Positions 1 to 9,915 of a stretch of 14,731 nucleotides of DNA are shown here, one piece after another; the first letter of the stretch is position 1; every line of letters begins with the position of its first letter. Position numbers and translations under genes: made by a program. The stretch comes from Pseudomonadota bacterium (GTDB lineage Bacteria; Pseudomonadota; Alphaproteobacteria; Rhizobiales; Xanthobacteraceae). The notes below the pieces were generated by a model that did not search any database, had not been told where the DNA came from, and worked only from the letters and a program-made list of their open reading frames with translations. The DNA lies in assembly GCA_023433965.1 (NCBI GenBank), contig JAEYTQ010000585.1, positions 1 through 14,731 of the forward strand. Direction: 5' to 3'.

Positions 1-198
1 GAAATCTGCATGATGAAGAACCAGGCGACGCAGACCATGTCCTTCTGCGCCTCGGAAGCCGTGCAGATCTTCGGCGGCGCCGGCTTCATGCGCGGCATCA
101 AGGCCGAGCGCATCTACCGCGAGGTCAAGGTCAACGCGATCGGCGGCGGCACCGAGGAGATCATGAAGGATCTTGCGTCGCGGCAGATGGGGTTGTGA
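1..198 (+). CDS. Acyl-CoA dehydrogenase, C-terminal fragment (5' end outside window)
   Basis: The open frame runs into the window from the left edge in frame 1 and ends at TGA 196-198, giving the last 65 residues. The sequence FGGAGF followed by AERIYREVK and then IGGGTEEIM is the standard C-terminal helix region of FAD-dependent acyl-CoA dehydrogenases, which oxidise acyl-CoA to trans-2-enoyl-CoA and pass electrons to electron-transfer flavoprotein. At the position where medium-chain enzymes carry their catalytic Glu (the E of IYEGT), this protein has Gly, as in isovaleryl- and long-chain-type enzymes. It is cut by the window edge, not broken. It lies 128 bases upstream of a second, different acyl-CoA dehydrogenase on the same strand. 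The substrate cannot be read from this fragment. Confidence 0.93.
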   Translation, partial: EICMMKNQATQTMSFCASEAVQIFGGAGFMRGIKAERIYREVKVNAIGGGTEEIMKDLASRQMGL

Positions 199-206
199 CT
201 ACGGCT

Positions 207-315
207 GTCATTCCGGGGCGCGAAGCGCAGCGGAGCGAGCCCGGAATCCATCGGGGCGCAGACATCTTGGAGAAATGGATTCCGGGCTCATCGCTTCGCG
301 ATGCCCCGGAATGAC
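207..315. repeat. Palindromic intergenic repeat, copy 1 (TTCCGGG family)
   Basis: This is a long imperfect inverted repeat. The left arm begins GTCATTCCGGGGC and ends GAGCCCGGAATCCAT. The right arm begins ATGGATTCCGGGCTC and ends GCCCCGGAATGAC. The arms are about 40 bases each, with a loop of roughly 23 bases. It fills nearly the whole gap between two acyl-CoA dehydrogenase genes and ends one base before the ribosome binding site of the second. Related copies lie at 2159-2251 and 4248-4366. Intergenic palindromes of this kind are common in Bradyrhizobium; the family identity is from memory. Confidence 0.85.
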
Positions 316-326
316 GAGAGGACAAA

Positions 327-1489
<1,163 letters not shown>

Positions 1490-1490
<1 letters not shown>

Positions 1491-2146
1491 TGATCACGCT
1501 CTATCATTGCGACGCTGCGCGCTCGTTCCGTCCGCTCTGGATGCTGGAGGAGATGGGGCTACCGTACGAATTGAAGATGCTGCCGTTCCCGCCACGGGTG
1601 TTCGCCAAGGACTATCTGGCGATCAATCCGCTCGGCACCATCCCCTTCCTGATCGACGGCGAGACGCGGATGACCGAATCCTCCGGCATCTGCCATTATC
1701 TCGGCATCAAGCACGGACCGACGCCGCTGATGGTCGGTCCCGAGGATCCCGCTTATGGCGCCTTCCTGAACTGGATGTATTTCAGCGACGCCACGTTAAC
1801 CTTCCCGCAAACCCTGGTGCTGCGATACAGCCAGCTCGAGCCGGAGGAGCGCCGCAATCCGCAGGTTGCCGGCGACTACGCGAAGTGGTTTCTAGGGCGC
1901 CTCCGCGCCGTGGAGGCAGCGACCGCAAATGCCGAAACCTTGTGCGCCGGCCGCTTCACCGCCGCTGACATCGTCATTGGTTATGCGCTTCGGCTGGCCG
2001 ACAATATCGGGCTTGCCAAGGACTTTGGGCCGAATGTCGCAGCCTATTGGGCACGCCTTCAGCAGCGCGAGGGCTTCAAGCGTGCCGTTGCTGCGGAGCA
2101 GAAGGCCGGCGTCGAGCAGAATGTTGCGCCAAGGGTGCGGGCGTAA
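1490..2146 (+). CDS. Glutathione S-transferase family protein
   Basis: This encodes 218 residues, the usual length of a cytosolic GST. The N-terminal thioredoxin-fold domain (about 1-78) has the SFRPLWMLEE helix with Ser12 as the likely catalytic or GSH-activating residue, the NPLGTIPFL segment with cis-proline P52, and the glutathione-binding E63-S64 pair. The helical C-terminal domain includes RFTAADIVIGYAL (155-167), where D160 sits in the conserved N-capping/hydrophobic staple position. The ATG overlaps the TGA of the upstream acyl-CoA dehydrogenase by one base, and AAGGAAG lies just upstream (1477-1483), so the gene is in the same operon. GSTs in such operons may detoxify reactive intermediates or conjugate, dehalogenate or isomerise substrates; which applies here is unknown. 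A strong hairpin followed by a T-run comes after the stop. Confidence 0.93.
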
Positions 2147-2158
2147 AGGTCTCTGGCC

Positions 2159-2251
2159 GTTATTCCGGGACGATGCCCGGCATCGAACCCGGAATCTCGC
2201 GCAGCAATTTCCAGGTTCCGGGTTCGGTCCTGCGGACCGTCCCGGAACGAC
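2159..2251. repeat. Palindromic intergenic repeat, copy 2 (TTCCGGG family)
   Basis: The left arm GTTATTCCGGGACG...CGAACCCGGAA pairs with the right arm TTCCGGGTTCG...CGTCCCGGAACGAC. It has the same outer TTCCGGG and inner CCCGGAA blocks as copies 1 and 3, but the internal segments differ, with nested pairs such as GGTCC/GGACC in the right arm. It starts 12 bases after the stop of the GST gene. Confidence 0.8.
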
Positions 2252-2259
2252 GATTTTTT
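2159..2259 (+). terminator. Candidate Rho-independent terminator after the GST gene
   Basis: The strong GC-rich inverted repeat at 2159-2251 is followed almost at once by six T residues (2254-2259), so RNA read on the + strand would form a stem and then a U-tract. It is well placed to end the dehydrogenase-GST operon before the regulator gene. The stem is longer than a typical intrinsic terminator, and the element is a dispersed repeat, so termination is inferred from the structure only. Confidence 0.5.
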
Positions 2260-2263
2260 GCGC

Positions 2264-2313
2264 TCGATGACAGCGCTATCCCGTCGTGACAGCGCCCAAA
2301 TTTCCGCTAATGT
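2264..2313 (+). promoter_or_regulatory. Direct repeat TGACAGCGC x2 and possible promoter upstream of the AraC-type gene
   Basis: The nine bases TGACAGCGC occur at 2268-2276 and again at 2287-2295, 19 bases apart start to start, each preceded by TCG (one copy has an extra A). AraC-family proteins typically bind two direct half-sites about two helical turns apart, so this may be an autoregulatory site. The second copy contains GTGACA (2286-2291), which could be a -35 element. It is followed 16 bases later by TAATGT (2308-2313), a weak -10 match. Function is inferred from position and pattern. Confidence 0.4.
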
Positions 2314-2358
2314 GACCTCCGTCCGCAGCGGCCAGAGAGCCGCGCGAGGAGGACCCCG

Positions 2359-3159
2359 ATGGAAGATAAAGGTCGCGAATCCGACCATTTGATGCTGATC
2401 ACGCCGGAACGCGTTTTCTATGCTGGTCTGCTTGGCCGCCCGCGCAAGCGGACCCCTGGCTCCTGCCACGTCTATGTGGCGGTGAAGGGCAGCCTGCACC
2501 TCACGATCGACGACGTTCACACCTCGGACGAGTTGGTCGTGACACTGCCGAACCAGCGGCACACCATCGCCAGCGACTATCGCACCGTCGTCAGCGTGAC
2601 GCTGGAGCCGGAGAGCATGCCGGATGGCGTGATCGAGGCCTTGGCCGAGCGCCTGCGTGGGCCGGACAAGGCCTTTTACGCCCGCAAGATCCTGGCCGCC
2701 TACGCGCTGCTGCGGCAGCGCCGCTATGGCGACATCACCACGGCCGAATTCGATGAGATGTGCTTTGGCGAGGCGCTGCCGCGCCGCGTGCTCGATCCCC
2801 GCGTGATGCGCGCGGTCGCCCGCATCGAGCGCTTCTCCGGCGAACCGGTGACGGCGGATACTTGCGCGGCCGAAGCGGGCCTCTCGGCCTCCCGTTTCCT
2901 GCATCTGTTCAAGGAAGAGACCGGAATCTCGTTTCGCTCCTTCCGCGCCTGGAAGCGCGCGCGGCACCTGCTGCACTTCGCCAACCAGGACCTCAACCTC
3001 GCCCACCTCGCGCAGGACATCGGCTATCCCGATTCCACGCATTTCAGCCACTCGATCCGCCGCTTCTACGGCCTGAAGCCGCGCGCGATCTTTGTCGGTT
3101 CGCGGGACCTTGCGATCTACCGCAGCACCGAGACGGTGCGGATGGCGGAGGCTGGGTAA
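2359..3159 (+). CDS. AraC-family transcriptional regulator
   Basis: This encodes 266 residues. The C-terminal third (about 145-245) is the AraC/XylS DNA-binding domain with two helix-turn-helix units. The first is around 166-187 (TCAAEAGLSASRFLHLFKEETG). The second is around 214-237, ending in the family signature GYPDSTHFSHSIRRFYGLKP (222-241). The N-terminal part (about 12-90) is a short beta-rich cupin-like sensor region; no ligand can be assigned. The start is ATG 2359, with the very good ribosome site GAGGAGGA at 2346-2353. It is in the same orientation as the flanking catabolic genes, after a terminator-like repeat and before the BKACE gene, so it probably controls one or both neighbouring units. 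Direct repeats just upstream suggest autoregulation. Confidence 0.95.
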   Translation: MEDKGRESDHLMLITPERVFYAGLLGRPRKRTPGSCHVYVAVKGSLHLTIDDVHTSDELVVTLPNQRHTIASDYRTVVSVTLEPESMPDGVIEALAERLRGPDKAFYARKILAAYALLRQRRYGDITTAEFDEMCFGEALPRRVLDPRVMRAVARIERFSGEPVTADTCAAEAGLSASRFLHLFKEETGISFRSFRAWKRARHLLHFANQDLNLAHLAQDIGYPDSTHFSHSIRRFYGLKPRAIFVGSRDLAIYRSTETVRMAEAG

Positions 3160-3170
3160 CGCCACTCTCG

Positions 3171-3267
3171 TAGCTCGGGTAGGGCGGGCAAAGCGTAGCG
3201 TGCCCTCGCATTTCTTTTGATCGAGAGAGATGGTGGACACGGCGCTCTGCGCCTTTGCCCACCGTAC
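3171..3267. repeat. Palindromic intergenic repeat of a second family (GGGCAAAG type)
   Basis: The left arm (GGGTAGGGCGGGCAAAGCG then TAGCGTGCCC) pairs imperfectly with the right arm, which contains GTGGACACGGCGC, GCGCCTTTGCCCACC and GTAC. Each arm is itself a small palindrome (GGGCAAAGCG/CGTGCCC on the left, GGCGC/GCGCC on the right), so the element is a nested hairpin. It is unlike the TTCCGGG copies elsewhere in the window. It begins about 11 bases after the regulator's stop. GTGGGCAAAG-type elements are, as I recall, widespread in Bradyrhizobium intergenic regions. Confidence 0.75.
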
Positions 3268-3339
3268 GCACCACGAAAGCTCGCTCCTTCCCAGCTTCTC
3301 CGCGCAAGAAGCCGCATGCCTCGCGTCACATGATCGCAA

Positions 3340-3357
3340 ACGTTGAATTCTCAACGT
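3340..3357. promoter_or_regulatory. Perfect inverted repeat upstream of the BKACE gene, candidate operator
   Basis: ACGTTGA at 3340-3346 and TCAACGT at 3351-3357 are exact reverse complements, separated by ATTC. The site lies 15 bases before the chosen ATG at 3373 and downstream of the dispersed repeat. An 18-base dyad in this position suits a dimeric repressor or activator. No cognate regulator is identifiable; the adjacent AraC-type protein would more usually bind direct repeats. A short RNA hairpin is another possibility. Confidence 0.4.
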
Positions 3358-3372
3358 GCGAGATATCTTGGC

Positions 3373-4239
3373 ATGACCGACAAGGCCGTCATCACCTGTG
3401 CGCTGAACGGCGTGCTCACCGATCCCAAGCAGCACAATGTGCCCGTGACGCCCGAGCAGATGGCGCGCGAAGCCAAGGCAGCGTTCGACGCTGGCGCATC
3501 CATCATGCACATCCATCTGCGGCAGCAGGCGCCGGGCAAGGGGCACCTGCCGTCCTGGGAGGTCGCGGTCAGCAAGGAGATCCAGCAGGCGATCCGCGAG
3601 GCCTGCCCCGGGGTCATCATCAACCACACCTCGGGCGTATCGGGGCCGAACTACTCCGGCGCGCTCGACTGCATTCGCGAGACGAAACCCGAGATTGCCG
3701 CCTGCAACGCCGGCTCGCTGAACTATCTCAAGGTGAAGGCCGACAATAGCTGGGCCTGGCCGCCGATGATGTTCGACAATGCCGTCGAGAAGGTGAAGGA
3801 CTATCTCGACGTCATGAACGCGGTCGGCACCATTCCGGAGTTCGAGTGCTTCGACGTCGGCATCGTCCGCTGCGTGGGCATGTACACCCAAGTCGGCATG
3901 TACAAGGGGCCGCTCGAGTACAACTTCGTCATGGGCGTCGCTTCCGGCATGCCTGCCGATCCCGAACTGCTGCCGATCCTGATCAAGCTGAAGCGGCCCG
4001 AAGCGCATTTCCAGGTCACCGCCATCGGCCGCGAGGAGATTTGGCCGCTGCATCAGCGCTGCGCCGAGCTCGGCGGCCATCTGCGCACGGGCTTGGAGGA
4101 CACCTTCTATCTCGCCGACGGCACGAAGGTGACGTCGAATGGTCAGTTGATCGAAGCGGTCGCCGCCTGTGCCAGGCGCGCGGGGCGCGAGATAGCGAGC
4201 CCGGCCGAGGCGCGGAAGATCTTTGGGACGAATCGTTAA
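3373..4239 (+). CDS. Beta-keto acid cleavage enzyme (BKACE, DUF849; 3-keto-5-aminohexanoate cleavage enzyme family)
   Basis: This encodes 288 residues, typical for the family, which folds as a TIM barrel with one zinc ion. Members condense a beta-keto acid with acetyl-CoA and cleave it to acetoacetate and a new acyl-CoA. The N-terminus AVITCALNG, the zinc-ligand pair H46/H48 in SIMHIHLR (43-50), INHTSG (83-88), and GLEDTFYL with E242 as the probable third metal ligand (240-247) are all present, so the enzyme looks active. ATG 3373 is chosen because the family begins with M-x-K-x-I/V-I-T-C. An in-frame TTG at 3343 would add ten uncharacteristic residues and fall inside the palindrome. The ribosome site is weak (GCGAGA at 3358-3363). 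Family substrates vary widely (aminohexanoate, carnitine-derived and other keto acids), and the specific substrate here is unknown. It stands alone between two repeats, next to the AraC regulator and upstream of the acyl-CoA carboxylase. Confidence 0.93.
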   Translation: MTDKAVITCALNGVLTDPKQHNVPVTPEQMAREAKAAFDAGASIMHIHLRQQAPGKGHLPSWEVAVSKEIQQAIREACPGVIINHTSGVSGPNYSGALDCIRETKPEIAACNAGSLNYLKVKADNSWAWPPMMFDNAVEKVKDYLDVMNAVGTIPEFECFDVGIVRCVGMYTQVGMYKGPLEYNFVMGVASGMPADPELLPILIKLKRPEAHFQVTAIGREEIWPLHQRCAELGGHLRTGLEDTFYLADGTKVTSNGQLIEAVAACARRAGREIASPAEARKIFGTNR

Positions 4240-4247
4240 GCCACACT

Positions 4248-4366
4248 CCGTCATTCCGGGATGGCCGAAGGCCAGGCCAGGAATCCATAACCACGATCGG
4301 GAGTATGGATTCTCAGATGCGCAAGTGCGCATCGTAGCTCGCGCTTCGCGCGCCCCGGAATGACGG
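4248..4366. repeat. Palindromic intergenic repeat, copy 3 (TTCCGGG family)
   Basis: The outer arms CCGTCATTCCGGG (4248-4260) and CCCCGGAATGACGG (4353-4366) are reverse complements, and inner GAATCCATA and TATGGATTC blocks also pair. Extra small hairpins are nested in the right half (GCGCAAGTGCGC, and GCGCGCTTCGCGCGC-like pairing). It occupies almost the whole 139-base gap, and its last bases touch the ribosome binding site of the carboxyltransferase gene. It shares the CCCCGGAATGAC right end with copy 1. Confidence 0.82.
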
Positions 4367-4378
4367 GCAGGAGCACTA

Positions 4379-5991
4379 ATGTCGACCATCGAAAACACCA
4401 TTTCCCCCGGCAGCGCCGCCTATCAGGCCAACCGCGACGGCATGCTCGGTCTCATCGACCGCATGCGCGCGCTGGAGGAGCGCACGCGCGCGGCGTCGGC
4501 GGCGGCAAAGGACCGTTTCCACAAGCGCGGACAATTACTGCCGCGCGAGCGCGTCGCACTGGTGCTCGATCCCGGCGCGCCCTTCATCGAGCTGTCGACG
4601 CTTGCCGGCTACATGTTCGACGTGCCGGATGCGACCAAGAGCGTGCCCGGTGGCGGCGTCATTGCGGGCATTGGATTCGTTTCGGGCATTCGCTGCATGG
4701 TCAGCGCCAATGACGCCGGCATCGATGCCGGTGCGCTCCAGCCTTACGGCCTCGACAAGACGCTGCGGGTGCAGGAGCTCGCGCTGGAGAACAAGCTGCC
4801 TTATGTCCAGCTGGTCGAAAGCGCCGGCGCCAATTTGTTGCGCTATCGCGTCGAGGATTTCGTTCGCGGCGGCAACATCTTTCGCAACCTTGCGCGGCTC
4901 TCCGCTGCAGGCCTCCCGGTCGTCACCGTCACGCACGGCTCGTCCACCGCTGGCGGGGCCTACCAGACCGGTCTCTCCGACTACATCGTCATGGTCCGCG
5001 GCCGCACCCGCGCGTTCCTCGCGGGGCCCCCGCTGCTGAAGGCCGCGACCGGCGAAATCGCGACGGAGGAGGAGCTCGGCGGCGCCGAGATGCACACGCA
5101 GGTCTCCGGGCTCGGCGATTACTTGGCCGAAGACGATCGCGATGCGCTTCGCATCGCGCGCGAGATCATGGCGGCGATGGAATGGGAGCGGCCGGGCCGG
5201 GGGGCTCGAGAGTTCAAGCCGCCGCGCTACGACCAGGACGAGCTGCTCGGCATTATGCCGATGGATCACAAGCGCCCGGTCGAGATGCGCCAAGTAATTG
5301 CGCGCATCGTCGACGATTCCGATTTCACCGAGATGGCGCCGAATTACGGTCCCGCCACCGTCTGCGGCCATGCCCGCATCGAGGGTCAGGCGATCGGCAT
5401 CATCACCAATAACGGTCCGCTCGATCCCGCCGGCGCCAACAAGGCGACGCATTTCATCCAGGCCTGCTGCCAGACCCGCACACCGATCCTCTATCTCAAC
5501 AACACCACCGGCTACATGGTCGGAAAGGCCTACGAGGAAGCCGGCATGATCAAGCACGGCTCCAAGATGATCCAGGCCGTGACCTCGGCGACCGTGCCGC
5601 AGATCACCATCTATTGCGGCGCCTCGTTCGGCGCCGGCAATTACGGCATGTGCGGCCGCGGTTTCCATCCGCGCTTCTGCTTCTCCTGGCCCAATGCCAA
5701 GACCGCCGTGATGGGCGGCGAGCAGGCTGCCGAGACCATGGCGATTGTGACCGAGGCCGCCGCCGCACGGCGCGGCAAGCCGATCGAGAAGGACAAGCTG
5801 GAGGCGATGAAGGCGCAGATCATCGGTGTGTTCGACGGCCAGATGGACGTGTTCTCGACTAGCGCCCGCGTGCTCGACGACGGCGTGATCGACCCGCGCG
5901 ATACCCGCGCGGTGCTGTCGGAAGTGCTCGCGATCTGCCGCGAGGGCGATGCGCGCACACCGCAGCGCATGCAATTCTCGGTGGCCCGCCC

Positions 5992-5995
<4 letters not shown>
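4379..5995 (+). CDS. Acyl-CoA carboxylase, carboxyltransferase (beta) subunit, methylcrotonyl/geranyl-CoA carboxylase type
   Basis: This encodes 538 residues, the normal length for the beta subunit of methylcrotonyl- or geranyl-CoA carboxylase. The subunit transfers CO2 from carboxybiotin to an acyl- or enoyl-CoA in the cytoplasm. Two crotonase-fold halves are visible: an N-terminal half (about 25-290) with the oxyanion loop SSTAGGAYQ (188-196) and FLAGPPLLKAATGE (213-226), and a C-terminal half (about 295-530) with NNGPLDP (344-350), GASFGAGNYGMCGR (414-427) and GVIDPRDTR (502-510). The start is ATG 4379, with GGGCAGGAG at 4365-4373. Some sites differ from textbook methylcrotonyl enzymes (AGALQPYG and ESAGANLLRYR in place of the usual GGTYYP- and SGGANLP-like segments). 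Together with RERVALVLDPGAPFIELSTLAGY around 56-78, these look closer to AtuC-type geranyl-CoA carboxylase. That is a from-memory comparison. The gene overlaps the biotin subunit gene by four bases. Confidence 0.93.
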
Positions 5996-7965
<1,970 letters not shown>

Positions 7966-8033
7966 TTTCGTGTCCCGAACCGGCGTGCGCGAGCTGGGAG
8001 TCGTCTTGTTCGACAGGCGCTCACTCACCCATA

Positions 8034-8048
8034 AAATCATAATGATTT
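8034..8048. promoter_or_regulatory. Perfect AT-rich palindrome AAATCAT-A-ATGATTT
   Basis: AAATCAT (8034-8040) and ATGATTT (8042-8048) are exact reverse complements around a single A. It lies in an AT-rich spacer within otherwise GC-rich DNA, 55 bases (centre to centre) upstream of the first of two TGAAC-N3-GTTCA palindromes. It could be a binding site for another regulator. The half-site loosely recalls iron-regulator boxes, but the match is too poor for a call. Confidence 0.35.
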
Positions 8049-8089
8049 CAATATGATGAACCAGCGTCGCTTTCGCGAGTAGCCTATAT

Positions 8090-8102
8090 TGAACGCTGTT
8101 CA
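8090..8102. promoter_or_regulatory. Operator-like palindrome TGAAC-GCT-GTTCA, site 1
   Basis: This is a perfect 5-3-5 inverted repeat, flanked as AT-TGAAC-GCT-GTTCA-TT exactly as in site 2 (8121-8133). TTGAAC at 8089-8094 could also serve as a -35 element, with ACTAAT (8113-8118) as the -10, 18 bases downstream. Binding of a dimeric repressor, for example of the TetR family, would then block the promoter of the ceramidase-like gene. This is inference from pattern and position. Confidence 0.55.
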
Positions 8103-8120
8103 TTTTCTGATTACTAATAT

Positions 8121-8133
8121 TGAACAACGTTCA
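8121..8133. promoter_or_regulatory. Operator-like palindrome TGAAC-AAC-GTTCA, site 2
   Basis: This has the same arms and flanks as site 1 with a different three-base centre. Its centre is 31 bases from that of site 1, about three DNA turns, so two dimers would sit on the same face. It lies 17 bases before the ATG of the ceramidase-like gene and would cover the predicted transcription start. Confidence 0.55.
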
Positions 8134-8150
8134 TTGAATCGGATCCTTAC

Positions 8151-8957
8151 ATGCTGCGCCCAAATAGTCTTGCCCGAGTCACCGATCTCGCGCTCTTCGC
8201 AGGATCGCGCCGCGTCATCCCCCCGCTCCGACGCGAGAAATATCTTATCGGTGCGCTCCTCGTCCTCACGCTCACCGCGCTTCTGGCGCCCGCGATGCCT
8301 GCCTCCGCCTGGCACATCCCGCATTTCGTCGACGACCGCGCCTGGCTCGGCGTGCCCAACGCCGGCGATGTGCTGAGCAATCTCGCCTTTCTCGCGATGG
8401 GCGTGTGGGGCTCGGAGCGGCTGCGCGCCCGCCATGATGCGCCGGTGGGTGCGAGCTGGTTCTTCGTCGGGCTGATCCTCACGTGTCTGGGCTCGGGCTT
8501 CTATCATCTGGACCCCGATGTCCCGCAGCGGCTCGTGGCCGATCGTCTCGGCATGGCGGTCGCTTTCGCAGGCTTTCTAGGCATCGCGGCCAGCGAGCGG
8601 ATCAGCACGCGCGCAGGCGAAGCGGTGTTGGTGCTAACGATGATCGCGGGCCTGTTGGCTGCCTGGGCGGCGCGCGACAATCTCACCCCATGGGTGGTGG
8701 TGCAATTCGGCGACATCGCGCTTGCCGTGGGACTGGCGCTGACGCGGCCCCGCCCCGGTGCGCTCGGCGTGCCGCTCGCTGGCGTGATCGTCTTCTATGT
8801 GCTCGCCAAGCTTCTCGAACTCGGCGATGTCGCGGTGTTCGAAGCGACGGGGCACATGGTCTCCGGCCACACGCTCAAGCATCTGGCTGCCGCGCTGGCG
8901 GCGTGGCCGGTGATTCGAGCGCTAGGGTCTACTGGCCCCGCCCCGTCCCCTCGTTGA
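8151..8957 (+). CDS. Ceramidase-like multi-pass membrane hydrolase (CREST superfamily)
   Basis: This encodes 268 residues, with about seven hydrophobic segments (near 31-50, 72-88, 102-118, 132-148, 157-173, 181-197 and 206-225) plus a final one around 240-256. Motifs match alkaline ceramidase-type zinc hydrolases: DVLSNLAFL (73-81), GSGFYH with S115 and H119, D131 twelve residues on, and HTLKH with H240 and H244. Known members use Ser, Asp and three His to hold zinc and cleave amide bonds of lipids. A role in membrane lipid or amide hydrolysis is therefore likely, but the substrate is unknown; many bacteria with such genes do not make ceramide. ATG 8151 has only a weak ribosome site (GGA at 8141-8143). 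Paired palindromes lie directly upstream. The 3' end overlaps the convergent ABC ATPase gene by 29 bases. Confidence 0.8.
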   Translation: MLRPNSLARVTDLALFAGSRRVIPPLRREKYLIGALLVLTLTALLAPAMPASAWHIPHFVDDRAWLGVPNAGDVLSNLAFLAMGVWGSERLRARHDAPVGASWFFVGLILTCLGSGFYHLDPDVPQRLVADRLGMAVAFAGFLGIAASERISTRAGEAVLVLTMIAGLLAAWAARDNLTPWVVVQFGDIALAVGLALTRPRPGALGVPLAGVIVFYVLAKLLELGDVAVFEATGHMVSGHTLKHLAAALAAWPVIRALGSTGPAPSPR

Positions 8958-9915
8958 GCAAGCACGCCACTTGATGCCCGTCGCCGGCCTCCGCGAGCGC
9001 TGGCCGCTCAATTTTGCACCGTTCCATCGCGAACCGGCAGCGCGTGTGAAACGCGCAGCCCGACGGCGGGTTGACCGGACTCGGCACGTCGCCATCGACC
9101 AGCGGCGCGAGCTTCTTCGCCAGCGGGTTGGGCACTGGGACCGAGGCGAGCAGCGCCTGGGTATAAGGATGGCGCGGATTGCGAAACAATTCATCCTTGC
9201 CTGCAATCTCGACAATGCGACCGAGATACATCACGGCGACGCGGTGGCTGATATGCGCGACGACGGCGAGGTCGTGGGCGATGAAGAGGTAAGAGAAGCC
9301 GTGCTGCCGCTGCAGGTCGATGAGGAGATTGATCACCTGTGCCTGGATCGAGACGTCGAGCGCGGACACCGGTTCGTCGCAGACGATCAGGCGCGGTCCC
9401 AGCGCCAGCGCCCGCGCGATGCAGATGCGCTGGCGCTGGCCGCCCGAGAATTGATGCGGGAAGTTCCGCATCTGGTCGGGCCGCAATCCGACCTGCTCGA
9501 ACAGCTTTGCGACGCGCGCCTCCAGTTCCTTGCCGGTCGCGAGACCGTGCACGGCAAGCGGCTCGCCCACGATGTCGCCCGCGGTCATGCGCGGATTGAG
9601 CGAGGCAAAGGGATCCTGGAACACGATCTGCATCGCCCGGCGGTGCGGGCGCAGCGCCGCCTTGGAAAGATGAGTGATGTCCTCGCCGTCGAGACGGATC
9701 CGGCCCGAGGTCGGTTCGACCAGACGCAGCACGCTGCGCGCCACCGTCGACTTGCCGCAGCCGGATTCGCCGACCAGCCCGAGCGTCTCGCCGGCATGAA
9801 CCGAGAACGAGACGCCGTCGACCGAGTGTACGGTGCCAACCTGCCGGCGCAGCACGCCAGCGCGCACCGGGTAATATTTCTTGAGGTCGGTGACCTCGAG
9901 CAGCGTCCCGGTCAT
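8929..9915 (-). CDS. Peptide/nickel-type ABC transporter ATP-binding protein, second ATPase (OppF/DppF-like)
   Basis: This is a 328-residue ATPase, one of the two nucleotide-binding subunits that drive import through the permease pair. It has Walker [10 protein letters not shown] (49-57), Q-loop [11 protein letters not shown] (99-109), signature FSGGQRQR (156-163), Walker [13 protein letters not shown] (176-187) and switch His214. The C-terminal oligopeptide-transporter extension (about 245-320) contains CAFHTRC (287-293), C300 and C318. ATG at 9915 is chosen because it overlaps the TGA of the upstream ATPase (ATGA) and gives the normal N-terminus [13 protein letters not shown]; the frame stays open 29 codons further but that extension is uncharacteristic. 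It is the last gene of the operon, and its 3' end overlaps the convergent ceramidase-like gene. Confidence 0.95.
   Translation of the reverse strand: MTGTLLEVTDLKKYYPVRAGVLRRQVGTVHSVDGVSFSVHAGETLGLVGESGCGKSTVARSVLRLVEPTSGRIRLDGEDITHLSKAALRPHRRAMQIVFQDPFASLNPRMTAGDIVGEPLAVHGLATGKELEARVAKLFEQVGLRPDQMRNFPHQFSGGQRQRICIARALALGPRLIVCDEPVSALDVSIQAQVINLLIDLQRQHGFSYLFIAHDLAVVAHISHRVAVMYLGRIVEIAGKDELFRNPRHPYTQALLASVPVPNPLAKKLAPLVDGDVPSPVNPPSGCAFHTRCRFAMERCKIERPALAEAGDGHQVACLLNEGTGRGQ

Noticed and set aside
3343..3372. A TTG start that would lengthen the BKACE protein by ten residues
   Set aside because: The extra residues are not family-like, the codon lies inside a perfect dyad, and ATG 3373 gives the typical N-terminus.
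2059..4401. A 780-codon open frame on the - strand
   Set aside because: It lies antisense to the AraC and BKACE genes, spans repeats, is rich in Arg/His/Asp-type shadow composition and shows no domain. It is a by-product of high-GC codon use.
4535..5974. A 479-codon open frame on the - strand
   Set aside because: It is entirely antisense to the carboxyltransferase gene, which has all its family motifs; the antisense translation has none.
8034..8048. Fur/iron box
   Set aside because: It shares only a short AT-rich core with known iron-regulator boxes, and the adjacent gene has no evident iron role.
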